A DNA stretch of 64,000 bases from Micromonospora profundi (GTDB lineage Bacteria; Actinomycetota; Actinomycetes; Mycobacteriales; Micromonosporaceae): NCBI RefSeq assembly GCF_011927785.1, contig NZ_JAATJK010000001.1, positions 1,054,001 through 1,118,000 on the forward strand. Reading direction: 5' to 3'. Every line of letters starts with the position of its first letter. The stretch's first letter is position 1. This document shows, in pieces, positions 52,844 to 61,810 of this stretch. The notes beneath the pieces are model-generated. The model ran no database searches and had not been told where the DNA came from. It saw only the letters and a program-made list of their open reading frames with translations. The position numbers and the translations under genes were made by a program.

Positions 52844-54931
52844 ATGATGAATCCCCTCCAGGTGCGGCACGTCCGCGAATCATTAATGCGCCAGTTCGAG
52901 GATTGTGTCGACCTCAGTGACATTGATGACAAGGCGCCACCGCGGCACCGTGAGCAAGCTTTCCTGTCTCGGGCGCTAGCGGCGATGGCGGTCCAGCACC
53001 TCGCCGGTACTGGTTCGATGGAGGCAGCCGCCGCCGTAATTGATGGCTTCGATGACTGGGGAATTGATGCGGTCGCGGTAAGCAAGGATGCGCCACATGT
53101 GTGGCTGGTCCAAGCTAAGTGGAGCGACAACGGCAATGCAACGCTGGACCAAGCAAGCGCCCTGAAGTTCAAGCAGGGTTTCGACCTGCTGCTGCGCGAG
53201 GAGTACGCCCGATTCAATAAGCGCTTCCAGGCGCTCGCTGATGAGGTCGACAAAGCATTTGCGGAAGGTGACGTGAAGATCACCTTGGTTATCGCTTTGC
53301 TGGGCCGTCCAGTGCTTGCTGACGCGGTCGATTACGTTCTGCATCAGGCATGCAAGGAAACTGAGCCGATGACGGATGTGAAAGTCATGGGGTTGGTTGA
53401 TTTTCACGATATTGTCCGCTCGGGTGTCGATGGGCCAAAAATCGACATCACTGCTCGCCTCGACGGGTGTGCATCAGTGGCGGAGCCGTTTAAGGCTTAC
53501 TACGGAACCATGTATGCCAGCGAGGTGGCTTCTTGGTACGACGATCACGGCGACCGGTTGTTTGCTAAGAACATTCGAACGTCGCTTGGGGTCACCGCGG
53601 TTAACCGAAGCATCACCGAGACGCTGGTGAAGCGTCCCGATCATTTCTGGTACTTCAATAATGGAATAACCGTGCTTTGCGACAGCGTTCGCCGTACTGC
53701 AAAATTCGCTAATACTGCCGGAGGTCCAGGGGACTTCGTCTTAAGTGGAGTCAGTGTGGTTAACGGTGCCCAAACAGTGGCTGCGATGCATGCTGCCGTT
53801 AAGCAGGCGCCCGAGGTGGCAGCCTCAGGTCGGGTGTGGGTGCGCCTCATCTCGCTTGAAGATTGCCCCGACGGTTTCGCCACCGAAGTGACGCAGGCGA
53901 CCAACACGCAGAACCAGGTCAAGGCCCGTGATTACGCCGCGCTTGACGAACGGCAGTCGAAACTGCGAGATGACTTCGCCCTGTCGCTGCAGAAGGCTTA
54001 CGTGTACAAGCGTGGTGACACAGACCCTGCGCCTGATGCTGGATGCTCCATCGTTGAGGCTGCCACCGCTCTGTCCTGTGCTCATCGGAACCCAGAGTTG
54101 GCGATGCGCGCAAAGCAGAACCAGGAACTCCTGTGGGAATTCGGCACGAACGGAAGCTATCGTCTGCTCTTTGGTTCTCAGCCGAGTGCTTATCGAGTGT
54201 GGCGATCTGTCCTGCTCCTCCGGGCTGTTCAAGCGCACCTGAGCGAAGGCGCTCGGACTCGAGAAGGGCGAGCAGTTCAGGTTTCTGAACATGGTGACCT
54301 GCTGATAGTTCACCTGGTTATGCAGCAACTTGCCGACGAACCTTTCGATGACCAAAACGCTGATTGGCGACCCGTGCTGGATCGAGCCGTGGACCTATCG
54401 GAAATCGCGCTTGAATGGTTGATCCATCATTTTGATGCCGAGTACCCGGCAAGCTCCGCTCTGGTCACGTTCAAGCATCCACAAAAATGTCGCCAGCTAG
54501 TAGCTTTGGTGCTCGAATCTCTTCGAAGTGGCCAGCCGCGTCCGGATCTTCCTGCCGAATACAGTCCCACGCCAAGAGAGACCGAACGGAAGGCGGCAGC
54601 GGTCGTTGTCATCGTCAACTCGGGCCGCGTGGCCGACGGTGCGCCGGTGGAATTCCGGCCGGTGACCAGCCCGGAACGGAAAGCCTTGTTGCCATGGATC
54701 GACGAAGACCCGCGACGAGGGCAGGCCACTTGGGTGAACGACCGACGTCGGCCGCTGCTGTGGGCTGCGGACGGCGAGCAATATTCGCCGACAGGGTTAA
54801 CCATGAAGATGCTGAAGACGGCGCCGGGCGAGCCGCCGAAGGCCGTTCAGGGAACGACACGATGGTTCGTGCCAGGGTCGGGTTCGTTGGCGCAAATTGC
54901 TGCGGAGATCCGCTCCACAGAGATCGATTAG
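52844..54931 (+). CDS. AIPR (abortive phage infection) family protein with N-terminal nuclease-like motif
   Basis: The 695-aa protein has an AIPR core (about 215-560) with LFAKNIRTSLG (239-249), WYFNNGITV (269-277) and VVNGAQT (305-311), found in abortive-infection proteins. Before it, DGFDDWGIDAVAV and LVQAKWS (about 67-93) form a GIDA...QAK pattern like Mrr/PD-(D/E)XK nucleases. The gene is AT-richer than its neighbours, a sign of transfer. It starts 41 bp after hsdM with a -10 TAGCAT (52825-52830) and AAGGG upstream of ATG 52844, so it can be expressed alone. It likely aborts infection; the target is unknown. Confidence 0.85.
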   Translation: MMNPLQVRHVRESLMRQFEDCVDLSDIDDKAPPRHREQAFLSRALAAMAVQHLAGTGSMEAAAAVIDGFDDWGIDAVAVSKDAPHVWLVQAKWSDNGNATLDQASALKFKQGFDLLLREEYARFNKRFQALADEVDKAFAEGDVKITLVIALLGRPVLADAVDYVLHQACKETEPMTDVKVMGLVDFHDIVRSGVDGPKIDITARLDGCASVAEPFKAYYGTMYASEVASWYDDHGDRLFAKNIRTSLGVTAVNRSITETLVKRPDHFWYFNNGITVLCDSVRRTAKFANTAGGPGDFVLSGVSVVNGAQTVAAMHAAVKQAPEVAASGRVWVRLISLEDCPDGFATEVTQATNTQNQVKARDYAALDERQSKLRDDFALSLQKAYVYKRGDTDPAPDAGCSIVEAATALSCAHRNPELAMRAKQNQELLWEFGTNGSYRLLFGSQPSAYRVWRSVLLLRAVQAHLSEGARTREGRAVQVSEHGDLLIVHLVMQQLADEPFDDQNADWRPVLDRAVDLSEIALEWLIHHFDAEYPASSALVTFKHPQKCRQLVALVLESLRSGQPRPDLPAEYSPTPRETERKAAAVVVIVNSGRVADGAPVEFRPVTSPERKALLPWIDEDPRRGQATWVNDRRRPLLWAADGEQYSPTGLTMKMLKTAPGEPPKAVQGTTRWFVPGSGSLAQIAAEIRSTEID

Positions 54932-55133
54932 CTTCCTGGCGACTGCCCTTGCCGCGTAACGGCGGCAGGTGCATTGCTGCCAGAGAAGCTGCCTCGGTCG
55001 TCCCATGGAGTCGATCGGCAGGTGTTGGGCGCGGCCATGTAATCGGTCTAGTTGAGCGAGATGCCGCCCCGTTGGTCTCCGCGCCTGGCATGTGGGCTCT
55101 CGGTCCGCCTGTCCCCGGCGAGCTTTCGAGAGC

Positions 55134-55541
55134 TCAGCGGGTGATGCGGATGGTCTGTTCGAAGTTCGCGTAGTCACAGCCGTTGTCGCCGCAGACCTCG
55201 GCGTTTCCGCCGATCAGCGCCTCGCCGTTGTGCAGGACGCGCCCACCCTCCGACACCCACGCCCGGCCGGTCGCGGTTCGCGGTTCACCGGCGCAGGAGA
55301 GGGGTGCCCAGCCGGAGGCGTACGCCACAGTGTTGCCCGAGCGCTGCCTGATGATCAGCTCGGTGCCGCCGGACATGCCGGCCGGGCAGGTGACGGTGAG
55401 GGTGATGTCCAGGGCGACGCCCTTCGCGACGAGGGTCGCGGACGTGACCTCGATGGTGCTCGCCGCGCTCGCCGGCGACGGCGTCAGCAGGGCGAACAGT
55501 GACAACCCGAGCAGGGCGATGGTGGTGGTGATGCGGCGCAC
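55134..55541 (-). CDS. Secreted protein, unknown function
   Basis: The 135-aa protein has a clear signal peptide (about 1-27, RRITTTIALLGLSLFALLTPSPASA), cleaved near ASA-AS. The mature part is beta-rich (STIEVTSATLVAKGVALDITLTV, quoted in pieces) with four Cys, possibly an Ig-like sandwich with disulfides. GTG 55541 follows AAGGAGAA at five bases; an upstream in-frame start at 55583 would put a basic stretch before the signal. It lies just downstream of the defence island. No domain recognised. Confidence 0.75.
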   Translation of the reverse strand: MRRITTTIALLGLSLFALLTPSPASAASTIEVTSATLVAKGVALDITLTVTCPAGMSGGTELIIRQRSGNTVAYASGWAPLSCAGEPRTATGRAWVSEGGRVLHNGEALIGGNAEVCGDNGCDYANFEQTIRITR

Positions 55542-55610
55542 GGCGGTTCTCCTTGTCCGGAGTGGGTGCTTACCTGCGGTCACCGTAGCCGTCGGCGGTG
55601 CTCACATCCA

Positions 55611-56078
55611 TCAATCGATAGTGGATTGTTCAGTGGACGTGCGCTCGATGATGACGACCGGGATCTCGCGGTCGGTCTCCTTCTCGTAGCGGGCGTACGT
55701 CGGGAAGACCTCCGTCATCACCGGCCACAACCGGACCCGCTCCTCGGCGGTCGCCGTACGCGCCCGAGCGGCGAACCGTTCGGCACCCACCTGGATGTCC
55801 ACTCTCGGATCCGCGCTGAGGTTCAAATACCAGGCGGGGTGCCTGGCCGAACCCCCGTTGGACGCGACCAGCACGTGGTCGTCGCCGTCGCGGCCGTACA
55901 TCAACGCGGTGCGGCGCAGCTTGCCCGACCGGCGTCCGCGGGTGGTGAGCAGCAGCGAGGGTACGCCGTGGAAGGTGCCCCCGTCGGCGCCGTCGGTCTC
56001 GACGTAGCGCCGGATGTGGCTGGCGACCCAGCCGACCGGGCTGTCCTCGATCGTCTCGTGCTGGTCCTGCGCGGTCAC
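55611..56078 (-). CDS. Deazaflavin (F420)-dependent nitroreductase-like protein
   Basis: The 155-aa split-barrel protein belongs to the DDN family: GVPSLLLTTRGRRSGKLRRTALMYGRDGD and VASNGGSARHPAWYLNLSADPRVDIQVG are its signature blocks, binding the deazaflavin cofactor F420. Members reduce quinones or nitro compounds. F420 use is typical of actinomycetes. ATG 56078 begins MTAQDQHETIEDSPVGW. The physiological substrate is unknown. Confidence 0.9.
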   Translation of the reverse strand: MTAQDQHETIEDSPVGWVASHIRRYVETDGADGGTFHGVPSLLLTTRGRRSGKLRRTALMYGRDGDDHVLVASNGGSARHPAWYLNLSADPRVDIQVGAERFAARARTATAEERVRLWPVMTEVFPTYARYEKETDREIPVVIIERTSTEQSTID

Positions 56079-56207
56079 GCCATCCCCTCCGTCATCGAAC
56101 CCGGGCCGGTCGATCAGCCCTGTCGATCATATGTGGAGGTTCGCGTGGCGTGGCCGCGTCGTGCGGGGCGTGGAGAAGGGGCGCGGGCCGCTGGTGACGG
56201 AAAGAGG

Positions 56208-57185
56208 TCAGCCGCGCGAGCGCGGTAGGCAGCACTTCTTGTACTTCGCGCCCGAGCCGCACCAGCAGGCGTCGTTGCGGCCGGGCGGCCAGGACGTCAG
56301 GCCCACCTCGTCGAGGCTGTCGGCGTACCCGTCGAGGGTTTCCTCGTCGATGGGGTCGTCGCCGGCGAAGGCAGCCAGGCCCTCGACGGTGCCGGCGACC
56401 ACGCCCAGGTCCGCGCCGGCCAACCCGGACGCCTCGGTGAGCGCGCGTTCGATCTGGGCGCGGTGCTCGTCCCGCGTCTTCGGGTAGCTGTCGACAAGCG
56501 CGGGCCAGCGCGTCAGCAACGCGGTGAACTCGGCCTCCGGCCAGAACAGCAGCGTCGCCGGGCCGTCGTCGAGCGCCTCAAGGGCGTGGCTGCTCGCGGC
56601 GCGTAGCCGGTCGGCGAGGGTGTCGTACTCGTCGTGGGGGAGACCCATCTCCTCGCGCAGGTCGTGTCGTTGCTGGGCCAGGCCGTAGATCATGGCGGCG
56701 GCCTCGTCCTGCGCGTCCTCGGAGGCGTGCTGCTGGCTCCGCGTCCGTTCCATGATCGCGTCAAGCGCGCCGGTGATCCACTCCAACGCCGTCTCGGCGT
56801 GGCCGGATTCGGACAGCTCGTCGATGAGGTACGTGGCGTCGGGGTTGGTCTCCAGCAGGGGACGCAGCTCGGTCAGCTCGGCAAGGCCCTCGTCCTCGCG
56901 GTCGAGGCGCAGCAGCAGGCCGCCGCGCACCGCGCGGGCGTACGCGTTCTCGTCGGGCTGTTCGGCGATGGCGCGGGTGGCCAGGGCGAGCGCGTCGGCC
57001 AGGTCGCCGGCCTGCTTCAGGATGTCCGCCGCGACAAGCAGCGCGTACCCGGTGTCGTCGGGGTCGGCGACCCGTCCCTCGTCGACGGCGCTTACCAGCT
57101 CGGCGGCAAGCGCGGCCGGATCGGGGCTCTCAAGGCCCAGGGCGCCGAGCTCTTCGATCCGGTCGGCGGTCAGCGGTTCGGACAT
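56208..57185 (-). CDS. SEC-C motif protein with TPR-like repeats
   Basis: The 325-aa protein is helical with TPR-like repeats (about 45-130: YALLVAADILKQAGDLADALALATRAI and similar). It ends in a SEC-C zinc motif GRNDACWCGSGAKYKKCC (about 303-320), the CxC...CC zinc ligands known from SecA. An Asp/Glu-rich composition suggests a cytosolic protein. SEC-C domains bind zinc and often protein partners, but the function here is unknown. Confidence 0.82.
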   Translation of the reverse strand: MSEPLTADRIEELGALGLESPDPAALAAELVSAVDEGRVADPDDTGYALLVAADILKQAGDLADALALATRAIAEQPDENAYARAVRGGLLLRLDREDEGLAELTELRPLLETNPDATYLIDELSESGHAETALEWITGALDAIMERTRSQQHASEDAQDEAAAMIYGLAQQRHDLREEMGLPHDEYDTLADRLRAASSHALEALDDGPATLLFWPEAEFTALLTRWPALVDSYPKTRDEHRAQIERALTEASGLAGADLGVVAGTVEGLAAFAGDDPIDEETLDGYADSLDEVGLTSWPPGRNDACWCGSGAKYKKCCLPRSRG

Positions 57186-57247
57186 GGGCGCATCCTGACG
57201 GCGGCGAACGGTGGGCGGGAAAGCGGCAAGCGTACCCCCGGGGAATG

Positions 57248-57283
57248 CCGGAGCCCGGGACGGCGGGCCGCCGCGGGCTCCGG
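57248..57283 (-). terminator. Hairpin terminator of the MFS transporter gene
   Basis: Arms CCGGAGCCCG (57248-57257) and CGGGCTCCGG (57274-57283) pair perfectly, and the intervening CGGCGGGCCGCCG adds an inner stem. It lies just downstream of the MFS stop on the minus strand. Confidence 0.6.
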
Positions 57284-57288
57284 TGCGC

Positions 57289-58755
57289 TCAGCGGGTCGC
57301 GGGCACGGGGGCCAACTCGGCGGCTAGCTCCGACTCGATGACCGTCGTGGTGGTCGGCCGGCGACCGGCCGACGCCCGCCGGGCGGACGGGACGGCGAGG
57401 GCCGCGAGCGCGGCGGCCAGGGCGATCGCCGTGAGGACGAGAAACCCGGTAGTGAAGCCGGCCTCCCGGGGAAGGCCGTTGGCCTGCGGGTTCGCGGTGA
57501 TCACTCCGCTGATCACGGCGGCGCCGATCGCGCCGCCGATGGTACGGATGTTGGCGTTCATGCCGGTCGCCACGCCGGTCTGGCTGGCGGGCACGCTGGC
57601 GACGATCAGGTTGGCCATCGAGGCGAAGGCGAGGCCGATGCCGAGGCCCATGAGACCGCCGGCGATGGCGACCTGCCAGCGGGCGTCGTGCGCGAGGGTC
57701 AGCAGCGCCGCGGCGATCACGTTGAACGTGGCGCCGGTGGCGAGCTGCGCCTTGGCACTGAACACCGCCTGAAGGCGGCTGGCGACGAGCCCGGCGACGA
57801 ACATCGCGACGAGCATCGGCAGCAGGAGCAGCCCTGACTGGCCGATGCTGGCGCCGAAGCCGTAGCCGGCCACTGTCGGGGTCTGCACGAACTGCGGCAG
57901 GAACGCGTACACGGAGAACATCGACGCGCCGTAGAGCAGGGCGACCAGGTTCGTGGTCCAGACGCCGGGCAGGCGCATCATCCGCATGTCGATGAGCGGG
58001 TTGGGTGAGCGGACCTCGGCGACAAGCCAGCCGACCAGCAGCACCACGGCGAGCGCCAGCAGGCCGAGCACCCAGGCGGAGGTCCAGCCCCACGCCCCGC
58101 CCTGGCTGATGGGCAGGAGCAGCGCGACAAGCCAGCCGGAGAGCAGCACGGTGGCGCGCCAGTCGATGCGGCCGGGGCTGCGCACCGGCGACGCGGGCAC
58201 GAACAGGTAGGCGACCACGGCGGTCAAACCGACCACGACCATCGGGATCCAGAACAGCCAGCGGTAGCTCAGCGAGTTGACGATCGGTCCGGCGAGCACG
58301 ATGCCGAGCCCACCACCGACGGCGACGATCGCCGAGATGGCGGCGACCGCGCTGGAGACCCGGGCGGCGGGGAACTCGTCGCGGATGATGCCGAACGACA
58401 GTGGGAAGACCGCGCCGCCGATGCCCTGCACGACCCGGGCGACGATCAGTACGCCGATGTTCGGCGCGACGGCGGCCACCAGACAGCCGAGGGCGAGCGC
58501 GGCGAGCGAGACGACGAGCATCCGCTCCTTGCCGACCATGTCGCCGACCCGTCCGAGGATGGGCGTGAAGATCGAGGCGGAGAGCAGATACGCGGTGAGG
58601 ACCCAGGTCACTGTGTTCTGGGAGGTGTGCAGATCCTGCTGGATGGTCGGCAGCACCGGCGTGATCAGCGACTGGAGCATCGAGAAGAAACCGGCGCCAG
58701 CGGCGAGCACGGTGAAGGTGAGCCGACGCGAGCTGCGTCGGGAGGTTACTGCCAC
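57289..58755 (-). CDS. MFS multidrug efflux transporter (DHA2, 14-helix type)
   Basis: The 488-aa transporter has about 14 hydrophobic helices. The MFS motif A is GRVGDMVGKERM after helix 2, and ITPVLPTIQQDLHTSQNTVTWVLTAYLLSASIFTPILG (in pieces) is the DHA2-type helix 1-2 region. Such proteins export drugs or antibiotics by proton antiport. It is divergent from a TetR gene whose operator copies lie between them, so it is presumably repressed and ligand-induced. ATG 58755 begins MAVTSRRSSRRL; GGGGAGC precedes it. Confidence 0.9.
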   Translation of the reverse strand: MAVTSRRSSRRLTFTVLAAGAGFFSMLQSLITPVLPTIQQDLHTSQNTVTWVLTAYLLSASIFTPILGRVGDMVGKERMLVVSLAALALGCLVAAVAPNIGVLIVARVVQGIGGAVFPLSFGIIRDEFPAARVSSAVAAISAIVAVGGGLGIVLAGPIVNSLSYRWLFWIPMVVVGLTAVVAYLFVPASPVRSPGRIDWRATVLLSGWLVALLLPISQGGAWGWTSAWVLGLLALAVVLLVGWLVAEVRSPNPLIDMRMMRLPGVWTTNLVALLYGASMFSVYAFLPQFVQTPTVAGYGFGASIGQSGLLLLPMLVAMFVAGLVASRLQAVFSAKAQLATGATFNVIAAALLTLAHDARWQVAIAGGLMGLGIGLAFASMANLIVASVPASQTGVATGMNANIRTIGGAIGAAVISGVITANPQANGLPREAGFTTGFLVLTAIALAAALAALAVPSARRASAGRRPTTTTVIESELAAELAPVPATR

Positions 58756-58882
58756 GAGAAGGGAGCTCCCCTGGTTGCATACGGAAGGAGGTTCTGGGCC
58801 TGCGGTCTGGTCGCGGGGCGGAGGTCGCGGGCCCGGGCGTTCGGGTGGCCAGACGGATCGGGCGGGCCCGGGGTAAGCTAAG

Positions 58883-58944
58883 CGGAGGCAAGCCTCCGGG
58901 ATTACGGAGGGGTGCCTCCGATAAACTTAGTGGAGGGCTGCCTC
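58883..58944. promoter_or_regulatory. Three palindromic operators between the MFS and TetR genes
   Basis: GGAGGCAAGCCTCC (58883-58896), GGAGGGGTGCCTCC (58905-58918) and GGAGGGCTGCCTCC (58931-58944) share GGAGG-N4-CCTCC-type arms with centres 22 and 26 bp apart. TAAACT (58921-58926) between the second and third is a plausible -10 for the TetR gene. The sites lie in a divergent TetR/MFS promoter region, as expected for the TetR operator. Confidence 0.75.
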
Positions 58945-58972
58945 CGGTTGCAATAGTGAGGTGACCCGCGTC

Positions 58973-59554
58973 ATGTCCAGCGGCGGACCCATGCCCGAGG
59001 TCTTCGCACGGCGACCCAAACGGGCCGACGCGCGGCGGAACTACGACGCCCTGATCGCCGCCGCACGCGACGCGTTCGCCGAGAACGGCGCGACCGCCTC
59101 CCTGGAGGACGTGGCGCGGCGTGCCGGGGTGGGCATCGGCACGCTCTACCGCAACTTCCCGACCCGACAGCACCTCTTCGAGGCCGTCTACGTCGAGGAG
59201 GTCCGGGCGCTCAGCCGCTCCGCCGAGGACTTCGCCGAACTGCCCCCGTGGGACGCTTTCGTCGCGTGGCTGCACCGCTTCGTCGCGTACGCCGCCACCA
59301 AGCGGGCGCTCGCCGAGCAGTTGCTGCACGACTCGGAGATCTTCCGGACCTGCCGTACGGAGATCTACGCGGCCGGCGAGCCGTTGATGTGCCGCGCGCA
59401 GGCCGCCGGCGTGGTGCGCGACGACATCGGATTCGACGACGTGTTGCGGCTGATCAGCGGCCTCACCATGGCCCAGTTCCCCTCACCCGGGCAGCGAGAC
59501 AGGGTGCTCGGCGTGGCTCTCGACGGGCTGCGTCCCCCGGCCCTGACCCGCTGA
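58973..59554 (+). CDS. TetR-family regulator of the MFS transporter
   Basis: The 193-aa repressor has the TetR helix-turn-helix: NYDALIAAARDAFAENGATASLEDVARRAGVGIGTLYRNFPTRQHLFEAVY (in pieces, about 20-68), followed by a ligand-binding domain of the SCO1712-like group (RALAEQLLHDS). The start is uncertain: ATG 58973 follows GAGGTGA at suitable distance; GTG 58961 and ATG 58991 are also in frame. Three operator copies upstream suggest autoregulation and control of the divergent MFS gene. Inducer unknown. Confidence 0.9.
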   Translation: MSSGGPMPEVFARRPKRADARRNYDALIAAARDAFAENGATASLEDVARRAGVGIGTLYRNFPTRQHLFEAVYVEEVRALSRSAEDFAELPPWDAFVAWLHRFVAYAATKRALAEQLLHDSEIFRTCRTEIYAAGEPLMCRAQAAGVVRDDIGFDDVLRLISGLTMAQFPSPGQRDRVLGVALDGLRPPALTR

Positions 59555-59877
59555 CCGCTCAACGGTCGACGAGCAACAGCCATTCGTCGTCGAGCTCGTC
59601 GACGACAGTTCCCTCCGGCCAGCGGTGACCGCTGTCGACCACCGCTCGAGCCTGAGGTTCGTCCGCGGCTACGGCCACGGCATGCCAGCCACCAGCTGCG
59701 TCCGATATGGAGCGTGGTGGTTATGCCCGTTTGCGCCTCCGGCGGAACAACGGGTTACCCGCGCGTAACAAGCCATTGACGTTTCCGAATTGTTGCGGGC
59801 ATCATCGTCGCACGGTCGACCGGACACCCCCACCCACCTGCCCGGTTCGCCGGGTGCCTCCACCCAGAGGTGCCACC
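59555..59877. other. Intergenic region with a lipase promoter and a doubtful small ORF
   Basis: A 39-codon minus-strand frame (59678-59559, VAVAADEPQARAVVDSG... ending LLLVDR) has GC-rich codons but no clear ribosome-binding site and no family I recognise; it could be a remnant. Nearer the lipase gene, TTGACG (59776-59781) and CATCAT (59800-59805), 18 bp apart, form a plausible promoter. Nothing else is recognisable. Confidence 0.35.
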
Positions 59878-60654
59878 ATGCTGCTCCGAAAGACCGCCCT
59901 CGCCCTGACCCTCGCCACCGCCGCAGTCCTCGCCACCACCGCGCCGGCGGCAGCCGCCCCCGCAGCCGCCCCCACTTCCGCGCCAGCCGTGGCGGCGGCC
60001 AGAACCGTCATCGTGGTCGGCGGGCTCAGCGGCATCGCCGTCGCGTACGAGCCGATCGCCAACCGGCTGCGCGCCGACGGCTACCGGACCTTCGTCTACC
60101 AACTGCCCGGCCTCGGCTTCGGCGACATCCCGGCCTCCGCCCGCGCGTTCGCCGGCTACGTCGAGCAGGTACGCGCCAGCACCGGCGCGTCCACTGTGGA
60201 CGTCGTCGCCCACTCCGAAGGCGGCCTGGTCAGCCGCTACTACCTCAAACGGCTCGGCGGCACCGCCACGATCGGCCGGTACGTCAGCCTCGGCACACCG
60301 CACTACGGCACGTACGTGGCGAACATCGTGGCGTTCCTCGGCCTCGGCAGCTGCGCCGGCGTCGTGGCCTGCCAGCAGATGAGCATCGGTTCGGCGTTCC
60401 TCGCCGACCTCAACGCCGGCGACGACACACCGGGCGCGGTGCGCTACACGACAATCCGCACCCTCCAGGACGAGCTGGTCCGTCCCACCGGCAACGCCGC
60501 CGTCAACGACGGGGCGACGAACGTGCTGATCCAGACGTACTGTCCGCTGCGGGTCGTGGGGCACCTCGGCCTGGTGCTCGACGGCACCGCGTACACAATC
60601 GTGCGTGGCGCCCTGGCCGACGGCCCGGTGCGACCCAACTGCCTTGCGGTCTGA
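59878..60654 (+). CDS. Secreted alpha/beta-hydrolase (lipase/PGAP1-like)
   Basis: The 258-aa protein has a signal peptide (about 1-27, RKTALALTLATAAVLATTAPAAAAP). The alpha/beta-hydrolase core shows VIVVGGLSGIAVAYEPIANRL, the nucleophile elbow AHSEGGLVSRYYL, SLGTPHYGTYVA, and a late VVGHLGLVL with the probable catalytic His. It resembles Streptomyces extracellular lipases/triacylglycerol esterases. GAGGTG lies upstream of ATG 59878. A terminator follows directly. Confidence 0.85.
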   Translation: MLLRKTALALTLATAAVLATTAPAAAAPAAAPTSAPAVAAARTVIVVGGLSGIAVAYEPIANRLRADGYRTFVYQLPGLGFGDIPASARAFAGYVEQVRASTGASTVDVVAHSEGGLVSRYYLKRLGGTATIGRYVSLGTPHYGTYVANIVAFLGLGSCAGVVACQQMSIGSAFLADLNAGDDTPGAVRYTTIRTLQDELVRPTGNAAVNDGATNVLIQTYCPLRVVGHLGLVLDGTAYTIVRGALADGPVRPNCLAV

Positions 60655-60694
60655 CCGGCGTGGGGTGGTCCCGCTCGGGACCACCCCACGCCGG
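60655..60694. terminator. Bidirectional terminator between the lipase and aldo/keto reductase genes
   Basis: Perfect 18-bp arms (60655-60672 and 60677-60694) with a GCTC loop begin right after the lipase stop, between two converging genes. Confidence 0.85.
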
Positions 60695-60703
60695 TGACTG
60701 TGC

Positions 60704-61576
60704 TCAGCTCGCCTTGCTCAGCGCCTCGAACTCGTCGTCGGTGAGTTGCACCTCGGCCGCAGCCACGTTCTCCTCCAGGTGCGCCACCGAGGACGTACCG
60801 GGGATCGGCAGCATCACCGGCGAGCGGCGCAGCAGCCAGGCCAGCGCGAGCTGCGCGGGCGTCGCGCCGTGCTCGGTGGAGATGGCGTCCAGCGGGCCGC
60901 CCGGCCGGGCCAGCTCACCGGTGGCGATCGGGAACCACGGGATGAACGCGAGGTCGTTGCGCTCGCAGTGGTCCAGCACGTCCTCGGCGCTGCGGTTGAC
61001 GAGGTTGTAGAGGTTCTGCACCGACACGATCTCAGTGATCGCGCGTGCCTGCTCGATCTGCTCCACGCTCACCTCGGACAGCCCGATGTGGCGGATCTTG
61101 CCCTCCTCGCGCAGCAACGCCAGCTCGCCCAACTGGTCGGCGAGCGGCACCTTCGCGTCGATCCGGTGCAGCTGATAGAGCGGGATGCTGTCCAGGCCGA
61201 GGTGGCGCAGGCTCAGCTCACACTGTTGGCGCAGGTACTCCGGGCGGCCCAGCGGGCGCCAGTCGCCGGGGCCGGAACGGCTCAGCCCGGCCTTCGTCGC
61301 AATGACAAGATCATCGGTGTACGGGTGCAGGGCCTCACGGATCAGCAACTCGGACACGAACGGCCCGTACGAGTCGGCGGTGTCGATGAACGTCACGCCC
61401 ATCTCGACGGCCCGGCGCAGCACCCGTACCGCCTCGGCCGGGTCCTTCGGGTCGCCCCAGACACCCGGCCCGGTGAGCTGCATCGCCCCGTAGCCGAGCC
61501 GGTTGACAGTGACGTCGCCCCCGATCCGGTACGTGCCGGACGCCTTCGCCGGCTGCTTGCTCAGGTCGGTCGCCAT
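60704..61576 (-). CDS. Aldo/keto reductase
   Basis: The 290-aa barrel enzyme reduces aldehydes or ketones with NADPH. Motifs are GVTFIDTADSYGPFVSELLIREAL (catalytic Asp and Tyr), VIATKAGL (catalytic Lys), YQLHRID (His), and the C-terminal PIPGTSSVAHLEENVAA cofactor loop. ATG 61576 begins MATDLSKQPAKASG; a longer frame to 61627 adds a doubtful N-terminus. Substrate unknown; this type resembles YdbC/YeaE-like oxidoreductases. Confidence 0.92.
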   Translation of the reverse strand: MATDLSKQPAKASGTYRIGGDVTVNRLGYGAMQLTGPGVWGDPKDPAEAVRVLRRAVEMGVTFIDTADSYGPFVSELLIREALHPYTDDLVIATKAGLSRSGPGDWRPLGRPEYLRQQCELSLRHLGLDSIPLYQLHRIDAKVPLADQLGELALLREEGKIRHIGLSEVSVEQIEQARAITEIVSVQNLYNLVNRSAEDVLDHCERNDLAFIPWFPIATGELARPGGPLDAISTEHGATPAQLALAWLLRRSPVMLPIPGTSSVAHLEENVAAAEVQLTDDEFEALSKAS

Positions 61577-61810
61577 ACGCGGATCCCCAATCGTCTTGGT
61601 CGTGACCGGGACGAAACACCCGATCACCTACTGATCGTGCCCTGGGACCGGCTCGCCATGCGTCCGGCGCGTCGATTGTGCGCCGCGACACGGCAGTTGC
61701 GCCGAGCGGCCGGTACCGCCGTCGGTGACGTGCGACGCTGAGCGCGTGCCGGTACGGAGGGCTCGGGCAGCCCGACCGATGCGGGCCGGCGCGACGGCGG
61801 AGGGAGCACC

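Noticed and set aside
46320..55133. Attachment sites or integrase marking the defence island as an integrated element
   Set aside because: I saw no integrase, no tRNA gene and no matching direct repeats at the two edges; transfer is suggested only by base composition of hsdS and the AIPR gene.
54487..55173. Plus-strand open frame running from inside the AIPR gene through the following spacer
   Set aside because: It overlaps the AIPR gene in another frame, lacks a ribosome-binding site and has no recognisable domain; the spacer 54932-55133 looks non-coding.
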